A DNA stretch of 43,100 bases from Alphaproteobacteria bacterium (GCA_021325215.1 JAJPHO010000004.1:1-43100), one strand, 5' to 3'; counted from the first letter of the stretch, positions 27,525 to 37,377 are shown. Numbers and translations are program-made. The notes: generated from the sequence alone by a model not told the origin.

Positions 27525-30359
27525 GTGCAGTACAGGCCGGACACGGTAGTTCAGCAATATAAAATCGCGCCAGCTTCGGCACCCGCCGCCACGGTGCCGG
27601 CGGAAAAGCGCCTGTCGCACCTGCTCAACATCGCGATCTTTCCGATCTTCTTCCTGATCTTCACCATCCTGGTGTTTCAGGCCTACAATTATATCCTTCA
27701 GCACCAGGAACACACGATGAAGGAGGTCGTCGACACCGACCTCGACAGCGTCGTGCGCCTGGCCGGGCTGACCTCGCGCATCCGCGCCGTCGATGCCGAC
27801 ATCTACCGGCTGATGACCCAGGAGGCGGCGCACGAAAAACTGCCCGACCTCGATAAGAAGATGGCGGCGCTGGCCACCGAGATCGACAATATCCTGGTCG
27901 AGCTGCGCGCCTATCGCGACAATGAGTCCAATTCGGCGGCGCGCGCGTCGCTGGATGATTTCATCCGCAGCCTCGAACTCTACAAGGGCGCGATCTCGTG
28001 GGTGGGGTCGATGATGGACGTCGATTTCGGCGCCGCCGTCTCCTTCATGACGCCGTTCGACAGCCATATCGACCGCATGTCGGCGCAGCTCAACACCATC
28101 ATCGCCGACAGCACCGGCCATGCGGCCGAGCGCACCAACCAGGCCGCCACCGAACTGCGCCGCGTCGCCAATTACGGCGCCGCCGCCGCCGTGCTGGTCT
28201 CGATCATGGTCTCGGGCTTTGCCTGGCATATGGGGCGCCGTCAGCAGCGTCTGTTCCTCAATACGGTGAACCTGGAGAAGATGGTGGCCGAACGCACCGC
28301 CGACCTGGCCGCCGCCAAGGAGCAGGCCGAGGAGGCGACCCGGGCCAAGTCGCAATTCCTGGCCACCATGAGCCACGAAATCCGCACGCCGATGAACGGC
28401 GTGATGACCATGGCGCGCCTGCTGAACCAGACCGAGCTCGACGCCGAGCAGAACAAGATGGCGGAGGTGATCCTCGGTTCCGCCAGCGCGCTGCTGACCA
28501 TCATCAACGACATCCTCGACTTCTCGAAGATCGAGGCCGGCAAGCTGGACCTGACCTATGAGCCGCTGTCTTTGACCGACATGGTCGAGGAAGTGGCCGA
28601 GCTGCTGATGCCGCGCGCCGAGGAAAAGGGCATCACCCTGATGTCGCAGATCGATCCCGGCCAGCCCGACCGCTATGTCGGCGATCCGGTGCGCCTGCGT
28701 CAGGTGCTGATCAACCTGGCCGGCAATGCGGTCAAGTTCACCGATCGCGGCACGGTGGTGATCGAAGCCTGGGTCGAGCAGAACGAGCGCGCCGAGACCC
28801 ACGCCTGTTTCTCGGTCACCGACACCGGCCTGGGCATCAGCGAAGAGCAGGCGCAGCGCCTGTTCCGTCCCTTCGAGCAGGCCGACCGCTCGATCACCCG
28901 CCGGTTCGGCGGCACCGGTCTGGGACTGTCGATCAGCCGCCAGCTGGTCGATCTGATGGGCGGCGAGATCGGCGTCCGCTCGACCATAGGGCAAGGCTCG
29001 ACCTTCTGGTTCCGCGTGCCCTGCTCGCCGGTCGACGGTGCGGAACCGCCGGTGCGCGGTGGCGTTCATGCCCGCGTGATGACCGTGGCCAGGGAACCCC
29101 GCGAAGGCGAGATCTGGGCGCGCTATCTCACCTGGCTGGGTGCCGAAGCCGTGAGCCTGAACGATCCGGAAGCGGCCCTGGCCGCCTATCGCCAGGCGGT
29201 CGAAACGAAGCAGCCCTTCCACTATGTGCTGATCGACAGCGACCTGGCCGCCGCGACGGTGGCCGTGCTGTCGCCGGAGCTGGCCAAGGAGGGTGACAAG
29301 GCGGCTGTGCCGGTGCTGGTCGCCTCGCGCAGCCAGCGCGACAAGCTGCCCGACGATGTCATCCGCTCTTTCCTGCTGACTCTGGGGCGGCCGCTGCGCC
29401 GCGAATCCCTCAGGGCGGGGCTGGCCAATCATGTGCAGCGCCCGGAACCGGGCCGTCCGGTCCTGCCGCCGCCGCCCGCCGAGCCGCCCAGGCCGGCCGT
29501 GGCGAAGCGGATGAAATGGCGTCCGGTCTCGGCCGAAGAGGCGCTGGCGGCGGGGGCGATGATCCTGGTGGCGGAAGACAATCCGACCAACCAGATCGTC
29601 ATGAAGAATTTGATGAACCGGCTGGGCTATTGCATCGACGTGGCGGCCAATGGCGTCGAGGCGCTGGCCATGTTCGAACAGCGGCCTTACGGCCTGCTGA
29701 TTACCGATTGCCACATGCCGGAAATGGACGGCTATGAGCTGACCAAGCGTCTGCGCGCCGATGAAGGCGCGACTGGGCGCGCGCGGCTGCCGATCGTGGC
29801 GCTGACCGGCGACGCGCTGGCGGGCGCCGCGCAATATTGCCTCGATGTCGGCATGGACGATTATCTCAGCAAGCCGGTCGCCATCGATCTGCTGGACCAG
29901 GCGGTGCAGCGCTGGCTGCCGGCCGCCGCGGCGCTGCGCCAGCCGGCTGATGCCGCGCCTGCGTCGGCGGCCAAACCGGTTGCCGCCGCGGCTCCGGCGC
30001 CCAGAGCGGAGATCCCGCCGGCTCCGCCTTTTGTTCCCGCCGCGCTGAAAGACGTGTTCGGCAGCCTGAACGAGGACGCCTTCGAGCTGTATGGCCGCTT
30101 CCTCGACCAGGCCGGCAAATCTTCCCAGGCGATCCGCGACGCGGTCGGCCGGTCCGACTACTCCGCCGCCGCCGCCATCGCCGACCGTTCGCGCACGGCG
30201 GCGGAATGCGTCGGCGCCGGCGAGCTGGCCCAGCTGTGCAGCCAGTTGACCGCGTCCTTGCGCAGCGCCGATCCAGCGGTGCCCGAACTGCTCGACCGCA
30301 TTCCCTCCGCCCTGACCCGCGCCCGGCAATCGGCCGAGTTGGTCCGTTCCGCCATATGA
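27525..30359 (+). CDS. Hybrid sensor histidine kinase with degenerate receiver and HPt domains
   Basis: The 944-residue protein has TM1 (about 35-53), a helical periplasmic sensor (about 55-215) and TM2 (about 217-234). The HisKA domain has H284 in [10 protein letters not shown], and the ATPase has intact N, G1 and G2 boxes ([27 protein letters not shown]). Residues about 515-635 resemble a receiver lacking the acidic pocket and the KP motif. Residues about 678-798 form a complete receiver (E684/D685, D728, T761, K783). Residues about 838-944 look like an HPt domain, but the phosphorylatable His is D887 ([14 protein letters not shown]). The GTG start follows GGGGG. Its stop overlaps the mipZ start. 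Confidence 0.9.
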   Translation: MQYRPDTVVQQYKIAPASAPAATVPAEKRLSHLLNIAIFPIFFLIFTILVFQAYNYILQHQEHTMKEVVDTDLDSVVRLAGLTSRIRAVDADIYRLMTQEAAHEKLPDLDKKMAALATEIDNILVELRAYRDNESNSAARASLDDFIRSLELYKGAISWVGSMMDVDFGAAVSFMTPFDSHIDRMSAQLNTIIADSTGHAAERTNQAATELRRVANYGAAAAVLVSIMVSGFAWHMGRRQQRLFLNTVNLEKMVAERTADLAAAKEQAEEATRAKSQFLATMSHEIRTPMNGVMTMARLLNQTELDAEQNKMAEVILGSASALLTIINDILDFSKIEAGKLDLTYEPLSLTDMVEEVAELLMPRAEEKGITLMSQIDPGQPDRYVGDPVRLRQVLINLAGNAVKFTDRGTVVIEAWVEQNERAETHACFSVTDTGLGISEEQAQRLFRPFEQADRSITRRFGGTGLGLSISRQLVDLMGGEIGVRSTIGQGSTFWFRVPCSPVDGAEPPVRGGVHARVMTVAREPREGEIWARYLTWLGAEAVSLNDPEAALAAYRQAVETKQPFHYVLIDSDLAAATVAVLSPELAKEGDKAAVPVLVASRSQRDKLPDDVIRSFLLTLGRPLRRESLRAGLANHVQRPEPGRPVLPPPPAEPPRPAVAKRMKWRPVSAEEALAAGAMILVAEDNPTNQIVMKNLMNRLGYCIDVAANGVEALAMFEQRPYGLLITDCHMPEMDGYELTKRLRADEGATGRARLPIVALTGDALAGAAQYCLDVGMDDYLSKPVAIDLLDQAVQRWLPAAAALRQPADAAPASAAKPVAAAAPAPRAEIPPAPPFVPAALKDVFGSLNEDAFELYGRFLDQAGKSSQAIRDAVGRSDYSAAAAIADRSRTAAECVGAGELAQLCSQLTASLRSADPAVPELLDRIPSALTRARQSAELVRSAI

Positions 30360-31153
30360 GTGCGAAGAAAAGCAGGATCATCGTCCTTGGCAATGAAAAG
30401 GGCGGGACCGGCAAGTCCACCATCGCCATGCATCTGCTGGTGGCGATGCTGCGCCAGGGCCTGAGGGTCGGCTCGATCGATCTCGATGCCCGCCAGGCGA
30501 CGCTCTCCCGCTATATCGAGAACCGCCGCAAGCGCGATCCGGAGGGGGGCCGCCTCGGCCATTCCGACCACCGCGCCGTGCCGCCCTCGGCGGACCCGGA
30601 GCAGGACGCCGACGCCTTCCATGCCCATCTCGCCGAACTGTCCGGGCGCTGCGACGCCGTCATCATCGACACGCCGGGCAGCGACCACCCGCTGTCGCGC
30701 CTGGGCCATTCCTTTGCCGACGTGCTGGTGACGCCGCTCAATGACAGCTTCATCGACCTTGATCTGCTGGCGTCGGTCGATGGCGACAGCCTCAAGATCG
30801 TCAAGCCCGGCCCCTATGCCGAGATGGTGTGGGACACCAGGAAGGCCCGGGCGATGCGCGGCGAGGCGGCCAGCTTCGAGTGGTTCGTGCTGCGGAACCG
30901 GCTTTCGACGCTGGATGCCCGCAACAAGCGCGAGATGGAGCGGCTGCTCGACGCCCTGTCCAAGCGCATCGGCTTTCGCATGCTGGACGGGCTCAATGAG
31001 CGCGTGATCTATCGCGAGCTGTTTCTGCAGGGCCTGACCTTGCTCGATCTGGGCGGCGAGGAGCAGGGGCTGGCCATGACCTTGTCCCACGTCGCGGCAC
31101 GGCAGGAGCTGCGCACGCTGATCGACGCGATGGGGCTGATCGCAATTTCCTGA
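30356..31153 (+). CDS. mipZ: Division-plane positioning ATPase MipZ
   Basis: The 265-residue protein matches MipZ along its length: IIVLGNEKGGTGKSTIAMHL (signature K15, P-loop K20), IDLDARQATLSRYIENRR, VIIDTPGSDHPLSRL, VTPLNDSFIDLDLL, WFVLRNRLST and GLNERVIYRELFLQGLTLLDL. MipZ forms a gradient from ParB-bound poles and blocks FtsZ assembly away from midcell in alphaproteobacteria. The chosen ATG overlaps the kinase stop codon as ATGA, implying translational coupling. A parB gene is not in the window. Confidence 0.93.
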   Translation: MSAKKSRIIVLGNEKGGTGKSTIAMHLLVAMLRQGLRVGSIDLDARQATLSRYIENRRKRDPEGGRLGHSDHRAVPPSADPEQDADAFHAHLAELSGRCDAVIIDTPGSDHPLSRLGHSFADVLVTPLNDSFIDLDLLASVDGDSLKIVKPGPYAEMVWDTRKARAMRGEAASFEWFVLRNRLSTLDARNKREMERLLDALSKRIGFRMLDGLNERVIYRELFLQGLTLLDLGGEEQGLAMTLSHVAARQELRTLIDAMGLIAIS

Positions 31154-31214
31154 CAAAAACTATACGGAAAGGGGGCTTGGAGCGGCGTCGCTGTTCCGCC
31201 TATCATTGTCCCTG

Positions 31215-31250
31215 GAGCGGTTTGCGTTTCCTTGGAAACGGGAACTGCTC
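31215..31250. repeat. REP-like imperfect palindrome upstream of the MetX-like gene
   Basis: GAGCGGTTTGCGTTTCC and GGAAACGGGAACTGCTC pair at 14 of 17 positions around TT. Similar short extragenic palindromes are scattered through many alphaproteobacterial genomes. Confidence 0.5.
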
Positions 31251-31338
31251 ACGGCGCCGACTGGCGCCGCGCCGGTCGTCCGGCGGGAAGCGTAGCGGAC
31301 AATCGCTGAGCCGGAGGCGATGCGTCATAAAGACTCTG

Positions 31339-31374
31339 GAACGCTTTGCGACCCAATCAGGTCGCGAAGTGGTC
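31339..31374. repeat. Second REP-like imperfect palindrome
   Basis: GAACGCTTTGCGACC and GGTCGCGAAGTGGTC pair at 12 of 15 positions with a 6-nt loop. Its left end (CTGGAACGCTTTGCG) resembles the first element (CTGGAGCGGTTTGCG), so the two are probably related. The rest of the 240-bp gap before the next gene shows a GGCGCC-GACT-GGCGCC hairpin and nothing else clear. Confidence 0.45.
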
Positions 31375-31393
31375 TAGGTATAGGGAGTAGGCA

Positions 31394-32476
31394 ATGCGTC
31401 GGGGATTTCTGGCTTCGCTTCTGTGTGTCGCGATGGCGGCTGGTCATGCATCGGCGGTGGAAACACCGGCTGGATTGCCGCCGGTCACCGATGCGGTGTG
31501 GACTGCGCCCGAGTTTCATTTCAGCACGGGCGACACTCTCCAGAACGTCAAATTCCATTATCTGACCCTCGGCACGCCCAAACGCGACGCCAATGGCGCG
31601 GTCACCAACGCGGTGCTGCTGCTGCATGGCACCACCAATGTCGCCGAGGAGTTCCTGCTGCCCAGCCTGGCCGGCGAGCTGTTCCATCCCGGCCAGCCGC
31701 TCGATGTCAGCAAATATTACGTCATCATTCCCGACGGGCTTGGGCGCGGCGGTTCGTCCAAGCCGAGCGACGGGCTGAAGGGCAAGTTCCCCCATTACGG
31801 CTATGCCGATCTGGTCGAGGGGCAATATCGCCTGGTGACCGAAGGTCTTGGCGTCACGCATCTCAAGCTGGTGCTCGGCGTCTCGATGGGCGGCATGAAC
31901 ACCTGGCAATGGCTCGAGCGTCATCCCGACATGATGGATGGCGGCATGCCGATCGCGTGTCTGCCGATGCAGATCAGCGGCCGCAACATCCTGATCCGCC
32001 GTACGGTGACCGAATCGATCCGCCACGATCCCGACTGGCATGACGGCAACTACACCACCCAGCCCAGCCATTTCGTCTACACCCTGCCGATCTTCACGGC
32101 GATGACCCAGGGGCTGGAGACGCTGCAGCACAATGCTCCGACCTTCAAGGATGGTGTCGGCTATTACGAAAAGCTGGTGGCGGCGGCGAAGAAGAACGTC
32201 GACGCCAACGATTATCTCTACGGCATGGAAGCGTCGGTCGATTACGACCCCGAGCCGGGCCTGCCCTCGATCAAGGCCAAGGTGCTGGCGGTGAACTTCA
32301 CCGACGACGCGCTGAACCCGGTCGAACTCGGCGTGTTCGAAAAGCTGGTGGCCAAGGTGCCGCATGCCCAGGCGGTGATGCTGCCGGTCAGCGCCGAGAG
32401 CAACGGCCATTTCTCGCTGCTCAAGGCGTCGCTGTGGAAAGGCGAGCTGGCCAAGCTGCTCGCCTCGCTAAATTGA
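31394..32476 (+). CDS. Secreted MetX-like alpha/beta hydrolase
   Basis: The 360-residue protein has a signal peptide (cleavage near ASA-VE, residue 21) followed by an alpha/beta-hydrolase fold of the homoserine O-acetyltransferase type. The nucleophile is S164 in LGVSMGGMNTWQW. The acid is probably D304 or D305 in NFTDDALNP, and the base is H339 in SNGHFSL. The oxyanion region NAVLLLHGTTN and the GLGRGGSSKPSDG stretch also fit. True MetX acts in the cytoplasm on methionine precursors; export argues for a different acyl substrate, so the function should be left open. Confidence 0.82.
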   Translation: MRRGFLASLLCVAMAAGHASAVETPAGLPPVTDAVWTAPEFHFSTGDTLQNVKFHYLTLGTPKRDANGAVTNAVLLLHGTTNVAEEFLLPSLAGELFHPGQPLDVSKYYVIIPDGLGRGGSSKPSDGLKGKFPHYGYADLVEGQYRLVTEGLGVTHLKLVLGVSMGGMNTWQWLERHPDMMDGGMPIACLPMQISGRNILIRRTVTESIRHDPDWHDGNYTTQPSHFVYTLPIFTAMTQGLETLQHNAPTFKDGVGYYEKLVAAAKKNVDANDYLYGMEASVDYDPEPGLPSIKAKVLAVNFTDDALNPVELGVFEKLVAKVPHAQAVMLPVSAESNGHFSLLKASLWKGELAKLLASLN

Positions 32477-32480
32477 CGCA

Positions 32481-32508
32481 GGGGAGCCTCCCCCGCACCC
32501 TCGGGGTC
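32481..32508 (+). terminator. Hairpin plus 18-bp dispersed repeat, copy 2
   Basis: GGGGA-GCC-TCCCC forms a small stem just after the MetX-like stop. It runs into the CCCCGCACCCTCGGGGTC repeat (32491-32508) that is identical to 1903-1920. The arrangement copies the end of the M28 peptidase gene. Confidence 0.55.
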
Positions 32509-32546
32509 GGCTCTGCATTCCCTTCGGTCATCGCTCCGCTCCTCCG

Positions 32547-32586
32547 AGCGGGATGAAGCTATTCGTTAAGTTGAGGTCATCCCGCT
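32547..32586 (-). terminator. Inverted repeat at the 3' end of the chemoreceptor gene
   Basis: AGCGGGATGA and TCATCCCGCT form a perfect 10-bp stem around a 20-nt loop. The right arm runs into the stop codon of the chemoreceptor gene, just as the 1937-1970 repeat touches the stop of the pentapeptide gene. Confidence 0.45.
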
Positions 32587-33967
32587 AGGCGATCCGGTAA
32601 GCCAGGCGCAGGCCGCCCCAGTGGCGGCCGCGCAGGATGATCGGCATCGACAGGTCCTTCATCATCACGAAATTGCCGCCGCCCATGTCGCGGCGATAGG
32701 TCTGCAGCAGGAACCGCTCGCGGTTGCGGGCGGCGCGCAGGCCGGTGCGGTCGTCGAAGATGCGGCGGTTGCGGCAATTGGCGTTGTTCCACACCGGATC
32801 GCTGCCCTGCTTCTGGCCGAATTTGAGATTGTGGGTCGGCAGATAGCCGTTGCGGTCGACCGCGGCGCAAAAGACGATGCGGGGATCGCGCGCCGCCATC
32901 GGCTCCTGGATCGGCGGCAGGATCAAATCGGTCAGCTCGGTGAAGGCGGTCATGACCTGCTTCGGATTGCTGCCGGCGATCGGCTGGTAATTTTCGTCGA
33001 ACAGGGCCTCGAAGCCGATCCGGCCTTCCGCCACCGCCTTTTCGAAAGCCTCGGTCACGGCGGCGTTGGCTTCGGCCAGCGCCTGCAGCATCGTGCTGTC
33101 ATCGTTGGCCAGCGCGCTGCCGGCCAGCACGTTCATCAGTCCTTCGCTATGGTCCAGGCAACTCTGCACCCGCTGGTCGACGGTCCGCAGCTGTTCCGCG
33201 GTGCGGTGCACCCCTTCGGTGAAATGGCCGATGCGGTCGAGCACGGTTCGGCAATGGCTGAGGCTGTCGCTGCTGGCTTGGGCGATATTGCCGACCTTGG
33301 ACTCGACGGTCGACAGAGAGTCGCGGAACCCTTCCAGCGCGCCGGTGATAATGCCGACGCCCTGATTGACCTGGTCGGCCACCGACAGCGAGGCGGTGCT
33401 GGAGGTGACCAGCTGGCCGATATTCTCGGACAATTTGCCCAGCGTGCCGTCGATTTCCTTGGTGGCGGTATCGGTCTGGTGCGACAGGGTTTTGACCTCG
33501 GTCGCCACCACGGCAAAGCCCTTGCCCATCTCACCGGCGCGGGCCGCTTCGATGGTGGCGTTCAGGGCCAGCATGTTGGTCTGGCGCGAGATGGTCTGAA
33601 TGGTGCGCGAGGAATCGCGGACGGCGCCCAGGGCGCTGTCGAGGCCGCCCAGCCTTTCGCCCATGCCGCCGACCGAATCGACCAATTGGCGGATCGCCGA
33701 AACGGCGTTTCCGGCGGCGGCCAGCGAGCGGTTCGACTGGTCGGCCGCGCTGGCGGTGGCGCTGCTGGTGTCGCGCCCGGCCTGTTCGATATGGCCGATA
33801 TCCGCCGTCAGCTTCTCGACCAGCTCGCGCAGCTGGTCGAACAATTGCTGCTGTTCATTGACGAAGCCGGCGATCTCGGAGACCGATCCGGCCACTTCCG
33901 CCATTTCCAGGCTGACTTTGTCGAGCTTTCTCAGCAGCTCGTTGCCAATCGCTTCGGTGCTATCCAA
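32585..33967 (-). CDS. Soluble methyl-accepting chemotaxis protein with C-terminal sensor-like domain
   Basis: The 460-residue protein has no transmembrane segment. An N-terminal helical signalling region (about residues 1-300) carries the chemoreceptor tip [34 protein letters not shown] (partly shown), which contacts CheA/CheW. Downstream (about 330-460) is a compact domain with [38 protein letters not shown] and [23 protein letters not shown] segments, resembling small sensory domains placed unusually at the C-terminus. The start is a TTG six bases after GGGGGAG. Cytoplasmic receptors of this layout probably sense internal cues; the ligand is unknown. Confidence 0.85.
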   Translation of the reverse strand: MDSTEAIGNELLRKLDKVSLEMAEVAGSVSEIAGFVNEQQQLFDQLRELVEKLTADIGHIEQAGRDTSSATASAADQSNRSLAAAGNAVSAIRQLVDSVGGMGERLGGLDSALGAVRDSSRTIQTISRQTNMLALNATIEAARAGEMGKGFAVVATEVKTLSHQTDTATKEIDGTLGKLSENIGQLVTSSTASLSVADQVNQGVGIITGALEGFRDSLSTVESKVGNIAQASSDSLSHCRTVLDRIGHFTEGVHRTAEQLRTVDQRVQSCLDHSEGLMNVLAGSALANDDSTMLQALAEANAAVTEAFEKAVAEGRIGFEALFDENYQPIAGSNPKQVMTAFTELTDLILPPIQEPMAARDPRIVFCAAVDRNGYLPTHNLKFGQKQGSDPVWNNANCRNRRIFDDRTGLRAARNRERFLLQTYRRDMGGGNFVMMKDLSMPIILRGRHWGGLRLAYRIA

Positions 33968-34013
33968 CGCGCGCTCCCCCCGAGGGATTTTTCCCAGAGT
34001 AGCACGCCCTTTT

Positions 34014-35192
34014 TCAGCGTAACAGCGAGGCCGCCACGTTACCCGACGTCAGCGCGCCTTCCAGCGTGCAGGGCAGTCCGGTGGCGGTCCAGTCGCCGGC
34101 CAGGATCAGGTTTTCGCCGAAGCGGGGGGCGGGGCGCCGCGCCTCGATTTCCGGCGTGTGATAGAGGGTCGCGCGCTTTTCCTTGATCACCCGGGTGGCG
34201 GTCGGCGGCGTCTCGATCTGCAAGGCGCGGGCGACATCCTGCCAGACCAGGGCGGCGATATCTTCGCCGGGCAGGTCGATCACCTTGGCGGCGCCCGAGA
34301 TGGTCACCGAGACCACGTCGCCGCGCACGAACAGCCATTCGCCGGTACCGCCCAGCAGGCCGAGGAACCCGGCCTTGTTGGGCGGGGGCGGCGGTTCGGC
34401 CATGCGGAAATGCACATTCACGATCGGGCTGGCCGGCAGGTCGGGCAGTTCGGGCAGAAAGCCGCGCGCCACCACCCAGGGGGTCGCCAGCACCACCTTG
34501 TCGTCCGGACCGAGCTCGATCGTTTCGCTGTCGAAAGCAAGCTTGGTGGCGCGGTCGCCATCGCGCTCCAGCGAGCGCAGCGGATCGTTGAGGCGGACCA
34601 CGGCGCCGGCTTTTTCCAGCGCGGCGATGGCCGGCTGGATGAAGCTTTCCGACAGGCCTTCCTTGACCAGCCAGGGCTGGCTGGCCTTCTGGCTCTTCCA
34701 CAGGGTCCGCTGCAGCACGCGGCGGAACACCAGGGCCGAGGCCTTGTCCGCCGGGGTGTTCATCACCGCCAGGGCCAGCGGGTCCCAGAAGCGGCGGTAA
34801 TTCTTCGAGCGGCCCAGCGCGTCCGAGATCGGCGAATCCGTGTCGCGCGGCATGCGCCACATCGAGGCCAGCACCGAGCCGAGCAGCCGCAGCGGCGTGG
34901 CGGTCCAGATCCGGTTGGTGCGCAGATCGAGCATCGGAAAAGCGGTGGGGCCGGGGATCATGCTGTTCTCGCTGCCGATCCGCTTCAGATAGTCGAACAC
35001 GGCATAATTCGCGCCGACCACCATATGGGTGCCGTTATCGACGATGCGTCCCAGGGTCGGCTCGGGCCAGGAGCGCGAGCGTCCGCCGGCCTGGCGGGCC
35101 CCTTCATGCAGCACCACCTGGTGGCCGTCGTCGACCGCCGCGAGGGCGCAGGAGAGGCCGGCGAGGCCGGCGCCGACGATATGTACGGTCAT
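34014..35192 (-). CDS. hpnE: HpnE-like FAD-dependent hydroxysqualene dehydroxylase
   Basis: The 392-residue protein has an N-terminal FAD-binding motif ([16 protein letters not shown]). HpnE-type features are [21 protein letters not shown] and a C-terminal [19 protein letters not shown]. HpnE reduces hydroxysqualene to squalene for hopanoid synthesis, working with HpnC and HpnD. Neither partner is in this window. It is divergent from an NDUFAF6-like member of the phytoene/squalene synthase superfamily. A generic carotenoid desaturase-type amine oxidase is the alternative. Confidence 0.78.
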   Translation of the reverse strand: MTVHIVGAGLAGLSCALAAVDDGHQVVLHEGARQAGGRSRSWPEPTLGRIVDNGTHMVVGANYAVFDYLKRIGSENSMIPGPTAFPMLDLRTNRIWTATPLRLLGSVLASMWRMPRDTDSPISDALGRSKNYRRFWDPLALAVMNTPADKASALVFRRVLQRTLWKSQKASQPWLVKEGLSESFIQPAIAALEKAGAVVRLNDPLRSLERDGDRATKLAFDSETIELGPDDKVVLATPWVVARGFLPELPDLPASPIVNVHFRMAEPPPPPNKAGFLGLLGGTGEWLFVRGDVVSVTISGAAKVIDLPGEDIAALVWQDVARALQIETPPTATRVIKEKRATLYHTPEIEARRPAPRFGENLILAGDWTATGLPCTLEGALTSGNVAASLLR

Positions 35193-35265
35193 GGTGCTGA
35201 ACTACCCTGGAAAAAATAGGACGGCCTATATATCAAGAGCGAAACCGGAACGTAAAGGAACTGAA

Positions 35266-36102
35266 GTGGCGGACCCGCGAGGACTCTCTGAAAACGGCAT
35301 GACGGTCAGGCGCTATGACCGCGACCGTTTCATCACCGCCCTGTTCGCGCCGCCGGAGCGCCGCGAGGATCTGTTCACCCTGTACGCCTTCAATATCGAG
35401 ATCGCGCGTATCCGAGAGACGGTCTCCGAGGCGATGCTGGGGCAGATCCGCCTGCAATGGTGGCGCGACACTATGGATCGCGTCTGCGCCGGCACGCCCG
35501 GCCATCATCCTCTCGCCGACCAATTGTCCGAACTGGTCCTGCGCCAATCCTTGCCGCGTCCGCTGTTCGACCGGCTGATCGAGGCGCGCGAACACGACAT
35601 GCTGGACCAGCCGCTGGAAAGTCTGGCGCAATTGAAGCTCTATGTCGAAGACAGCTCGGCGGGGTTGAGCGAACTGGCCGCGCTGGTGCTGGGCGGCGAG
35701 GATGCGGCGACCCAGGAGGCGGCCCGCCATGTCGGCCAGGCCTGGGGCTTGATCGGGCTGCTGCGCGCTCATCCTTTCATGATCAAGGCGCGCCGGCTTC
35801 ATCTGCCGATCACGGAGAAGGGCCTGGACATCGAAGAGGTGCTGGCCGGCGAGAAGCCGCCGGGCCTGATCGAACTGGCCGAGCAGATCGCACAGACGGC
35901 CGCCGGCCATCTGGCCTCGGCCCGCAAATTGCGGCGGGGTGTTTCCCGCGCCGCCATTCCCGCCCTGCTGCAGGCCAAGCTGGCCGACGCCTATCTCGGC
36001 AAGCTGCGCAAGACGGGCTTCGACGTGACCGACCGCGAATGGTCGGCGGTCAATACCAAGCCCTTGTCGCTGATGATGGCGATGGGGTTGGGCCGCTTCT
36101 GA
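35266..36102 (+). CDS. NDUFAF6-like member of the squalene/phytoene synthase superfamily
   Basis: The 278-residue protein has the all-helical isoprenoid-synthase fold, with motifs RYDRDRFITALFAPPERR, LYAFNIEIARIRETVSE and IRLQWWRDTMD. The two Asp-rich metal-binding motifs of real squalene/phytoene synthases are gone: residues 47-56 read ARIRETVSEA, and QAWGLIGLLRAHPFMIKARR replaces the usual NILRD-ED segment. This pattern fits the mitochondrial complex I assembly factor NDUFAF6 and its bacterial relatives. The GTG start follows AAGGA by six bases and is the best-supported start. Confidence 0.8.
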   Translation: MADPRGLSENGMTVRRYDRDRFITALFAPPERREDLFTLYAFNIEIARIRETVSEAMLGQIRLQWWRDTMDRVCAGTPGHHPLADQLSELVLRQSLPRPLFDRLIEAREHDMLDQPLESLAQLKLYVEDSSAGLSELAALVLGGEDAATQEAARHVGQAWGLIGLLRAHPFMIKARRLHLPITEKGLDIEEVLAGEKPPGLIELAEQIAQTAAGHLASARKLRRGVSRAAIPALLQAKLADAYLGKLRKTGFDVTDREWSAVNTKPLSLMMAMGLGRF

Positions 36103-36104
36103 GC

Positions 36105-37367
36105 TCAGTCGGTTTCGTAAGGACCGAAGCGCGCGACGATCTTGCGCTTGGTGTCCTTGTCGTCGAGCACGAAGACTTCGTATGACGCGCCGTCCGGGGC
36201 GACGCGCAGCACGACGTGTCCTTCGTAGCTTTTATAGAGCCGATCCATCAGTGGACCGATGGCGGCCCGGGTCTCCGGCGCCATGCCGGTGGAAAACACG
36301 TCGCGCGGGCCCGGATAGAATTCCCGCGACGCCATCCTGACCACCACTTCCTCGCCGGGCTGGGCCGACAGCCAGTTCTGCTGGACGATCACGCGCGGCC
36401 GCAAGGCCCGCAGGATCGCGCCGTTCACCGTGTCGCGGTTGCCATGATGGTCGAGCGTCATCGCGCTGACCGGCCCGACCACCGCGGCGACCGGCGTTTC
36501 CATGTCGCGCCAATAGGGCTGAGTATAGTTCGGCACGCCGGGCAGGTCGCCGCCGGAGTAATAGCTGAACTTGCCGTAACCGATCTTCAGCACATTGCTG
36601 AACGGGTTTTCGTCGAAATGGCAATCCTTGAAGCCGTCGAGCGGGATGTATTGCTCGGCCTTGTCGCCATGGCCGGTCCAGATGGCGCCGCTGGAGGCGA
36701 TATTGCGGATATGGAAGGCGGGAAAGCGGGCCGGGTCGCCGAGATGGATCTGATCGAGGGCGCCGGGATGCAGGCCTTCGACGGCCAGGCCGTGCGCCTG
36801 GCGGTAATCGGCCATCTTCAGGTAATTGGCCAGGGTCTTCTCGTTATTGCTGGCGCTGTTGCAGGTCCGCAGATCGACGGGTGTCGCATAGCCCGGCGCG
36901 GCGCGGTCGATCAGGGTCCTGATCGGGATGAGGTCGCCGACTTCGGTAATGCCGGTCAGCCGATAGGCGCCGGTCGCCGACATCGGGCTCGACGGCGTCA
37001 GATAGCCCATATGGTCGGTATGGAAATGGGTGATCAGGGCGTAATCCAGGGCGGCGGGGCGTCCGCGCGGCGCGAATTGCCGGATATAGTCGGCGATCCA
37101 ATAGCCGGCGTCATGGTCGGCGTTCGGCCGCGGCGGGAAGGGCTTCAGAGGGGCGACGGATTTGATGAATTCCTGATCCGTCTCGCCGGCATCGATCAGC
37201 AGGCTGGTGCCGTCGGGCATGACGATATAGGCGGAATTTCCCCGGCCGGTGCTGATGTGATGGATGTAGAGATAGCCCTCCGTCCAGGGCGGCAGCTCTT
37301 CGGCCCGGGCGGTGCACGCCAGGAAGAGGGAAGCGAGAGCACAGGCGATGCGACGGAGGGTCATCAT
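36105..37367 (-). CDS. Exported metallo-beta-lactamase-fold hydrolase
   Basis: The 420-residue protein has a signal peptide (cleavage near ARA-EE, residue 22). An MBL fold has the canonical motif H114-F-H116-T-D118-H119, preceded by SLLIDAG and followed by a TLDHHGN metal-site segment. The fold and spacing recall the ComEC/Rec2-type and exported MBL hydrolases. Substrate is unknown. An adjacent ATG (one codon in) has a better-spaced AGGA and may be the true start. It lies 10 bp after trmFO on the same strand, so they are probably cotranscribed. Its stop is two bases from the convergent NDUFAF6-like gene. Confidence 0.82.
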   Translation of the reverse strand: MMTLRRIACALASLFLACTARAEELPPWTEGYLYIHHISTGRGNSAYIVMPDGTSLLIDAGETDQEFIKSVAPLKPFPPRPNADHDAGYWIADYIRQFAPRGRPAALDYALITHFHTDHMGYLTPSSPMSATGAYRLTGITEVGDLIPIRTLIDRAAPGYATPVDLRTCNSASNNEKTLANYLKMADYRQAHGLAVEGLHPGALDQIHLGDPARFPAFHIRNIASSGAIWTGHGDKAEQYIPLDGFKDCHFDENPFSNVLKIGYGKFSYYSGGDLPGVPNYTQPYWRDMETPVAAVVGPVSAMTLDHHGNRDTVNGAILRALRPRVIVQQNWLSAQPGEEVVVRMASREFYPGPRDVFSTGMAPETRAAIGPLMDRLYKSYEGHVVLRVAPDGASYEVFVLDDKDTKRKIVARFGPYETD

Positions 37368-37377
37368 GTTTCCTACA

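Noticed and set aside
27495..30329. A 944-codon open frame antisense to the hybrid kinase
   Set aside because: It is an exact shadow of the kinase gene in GC-rich DNA, with Gly/Arg/His-rich low-complexity translation and no family motif.
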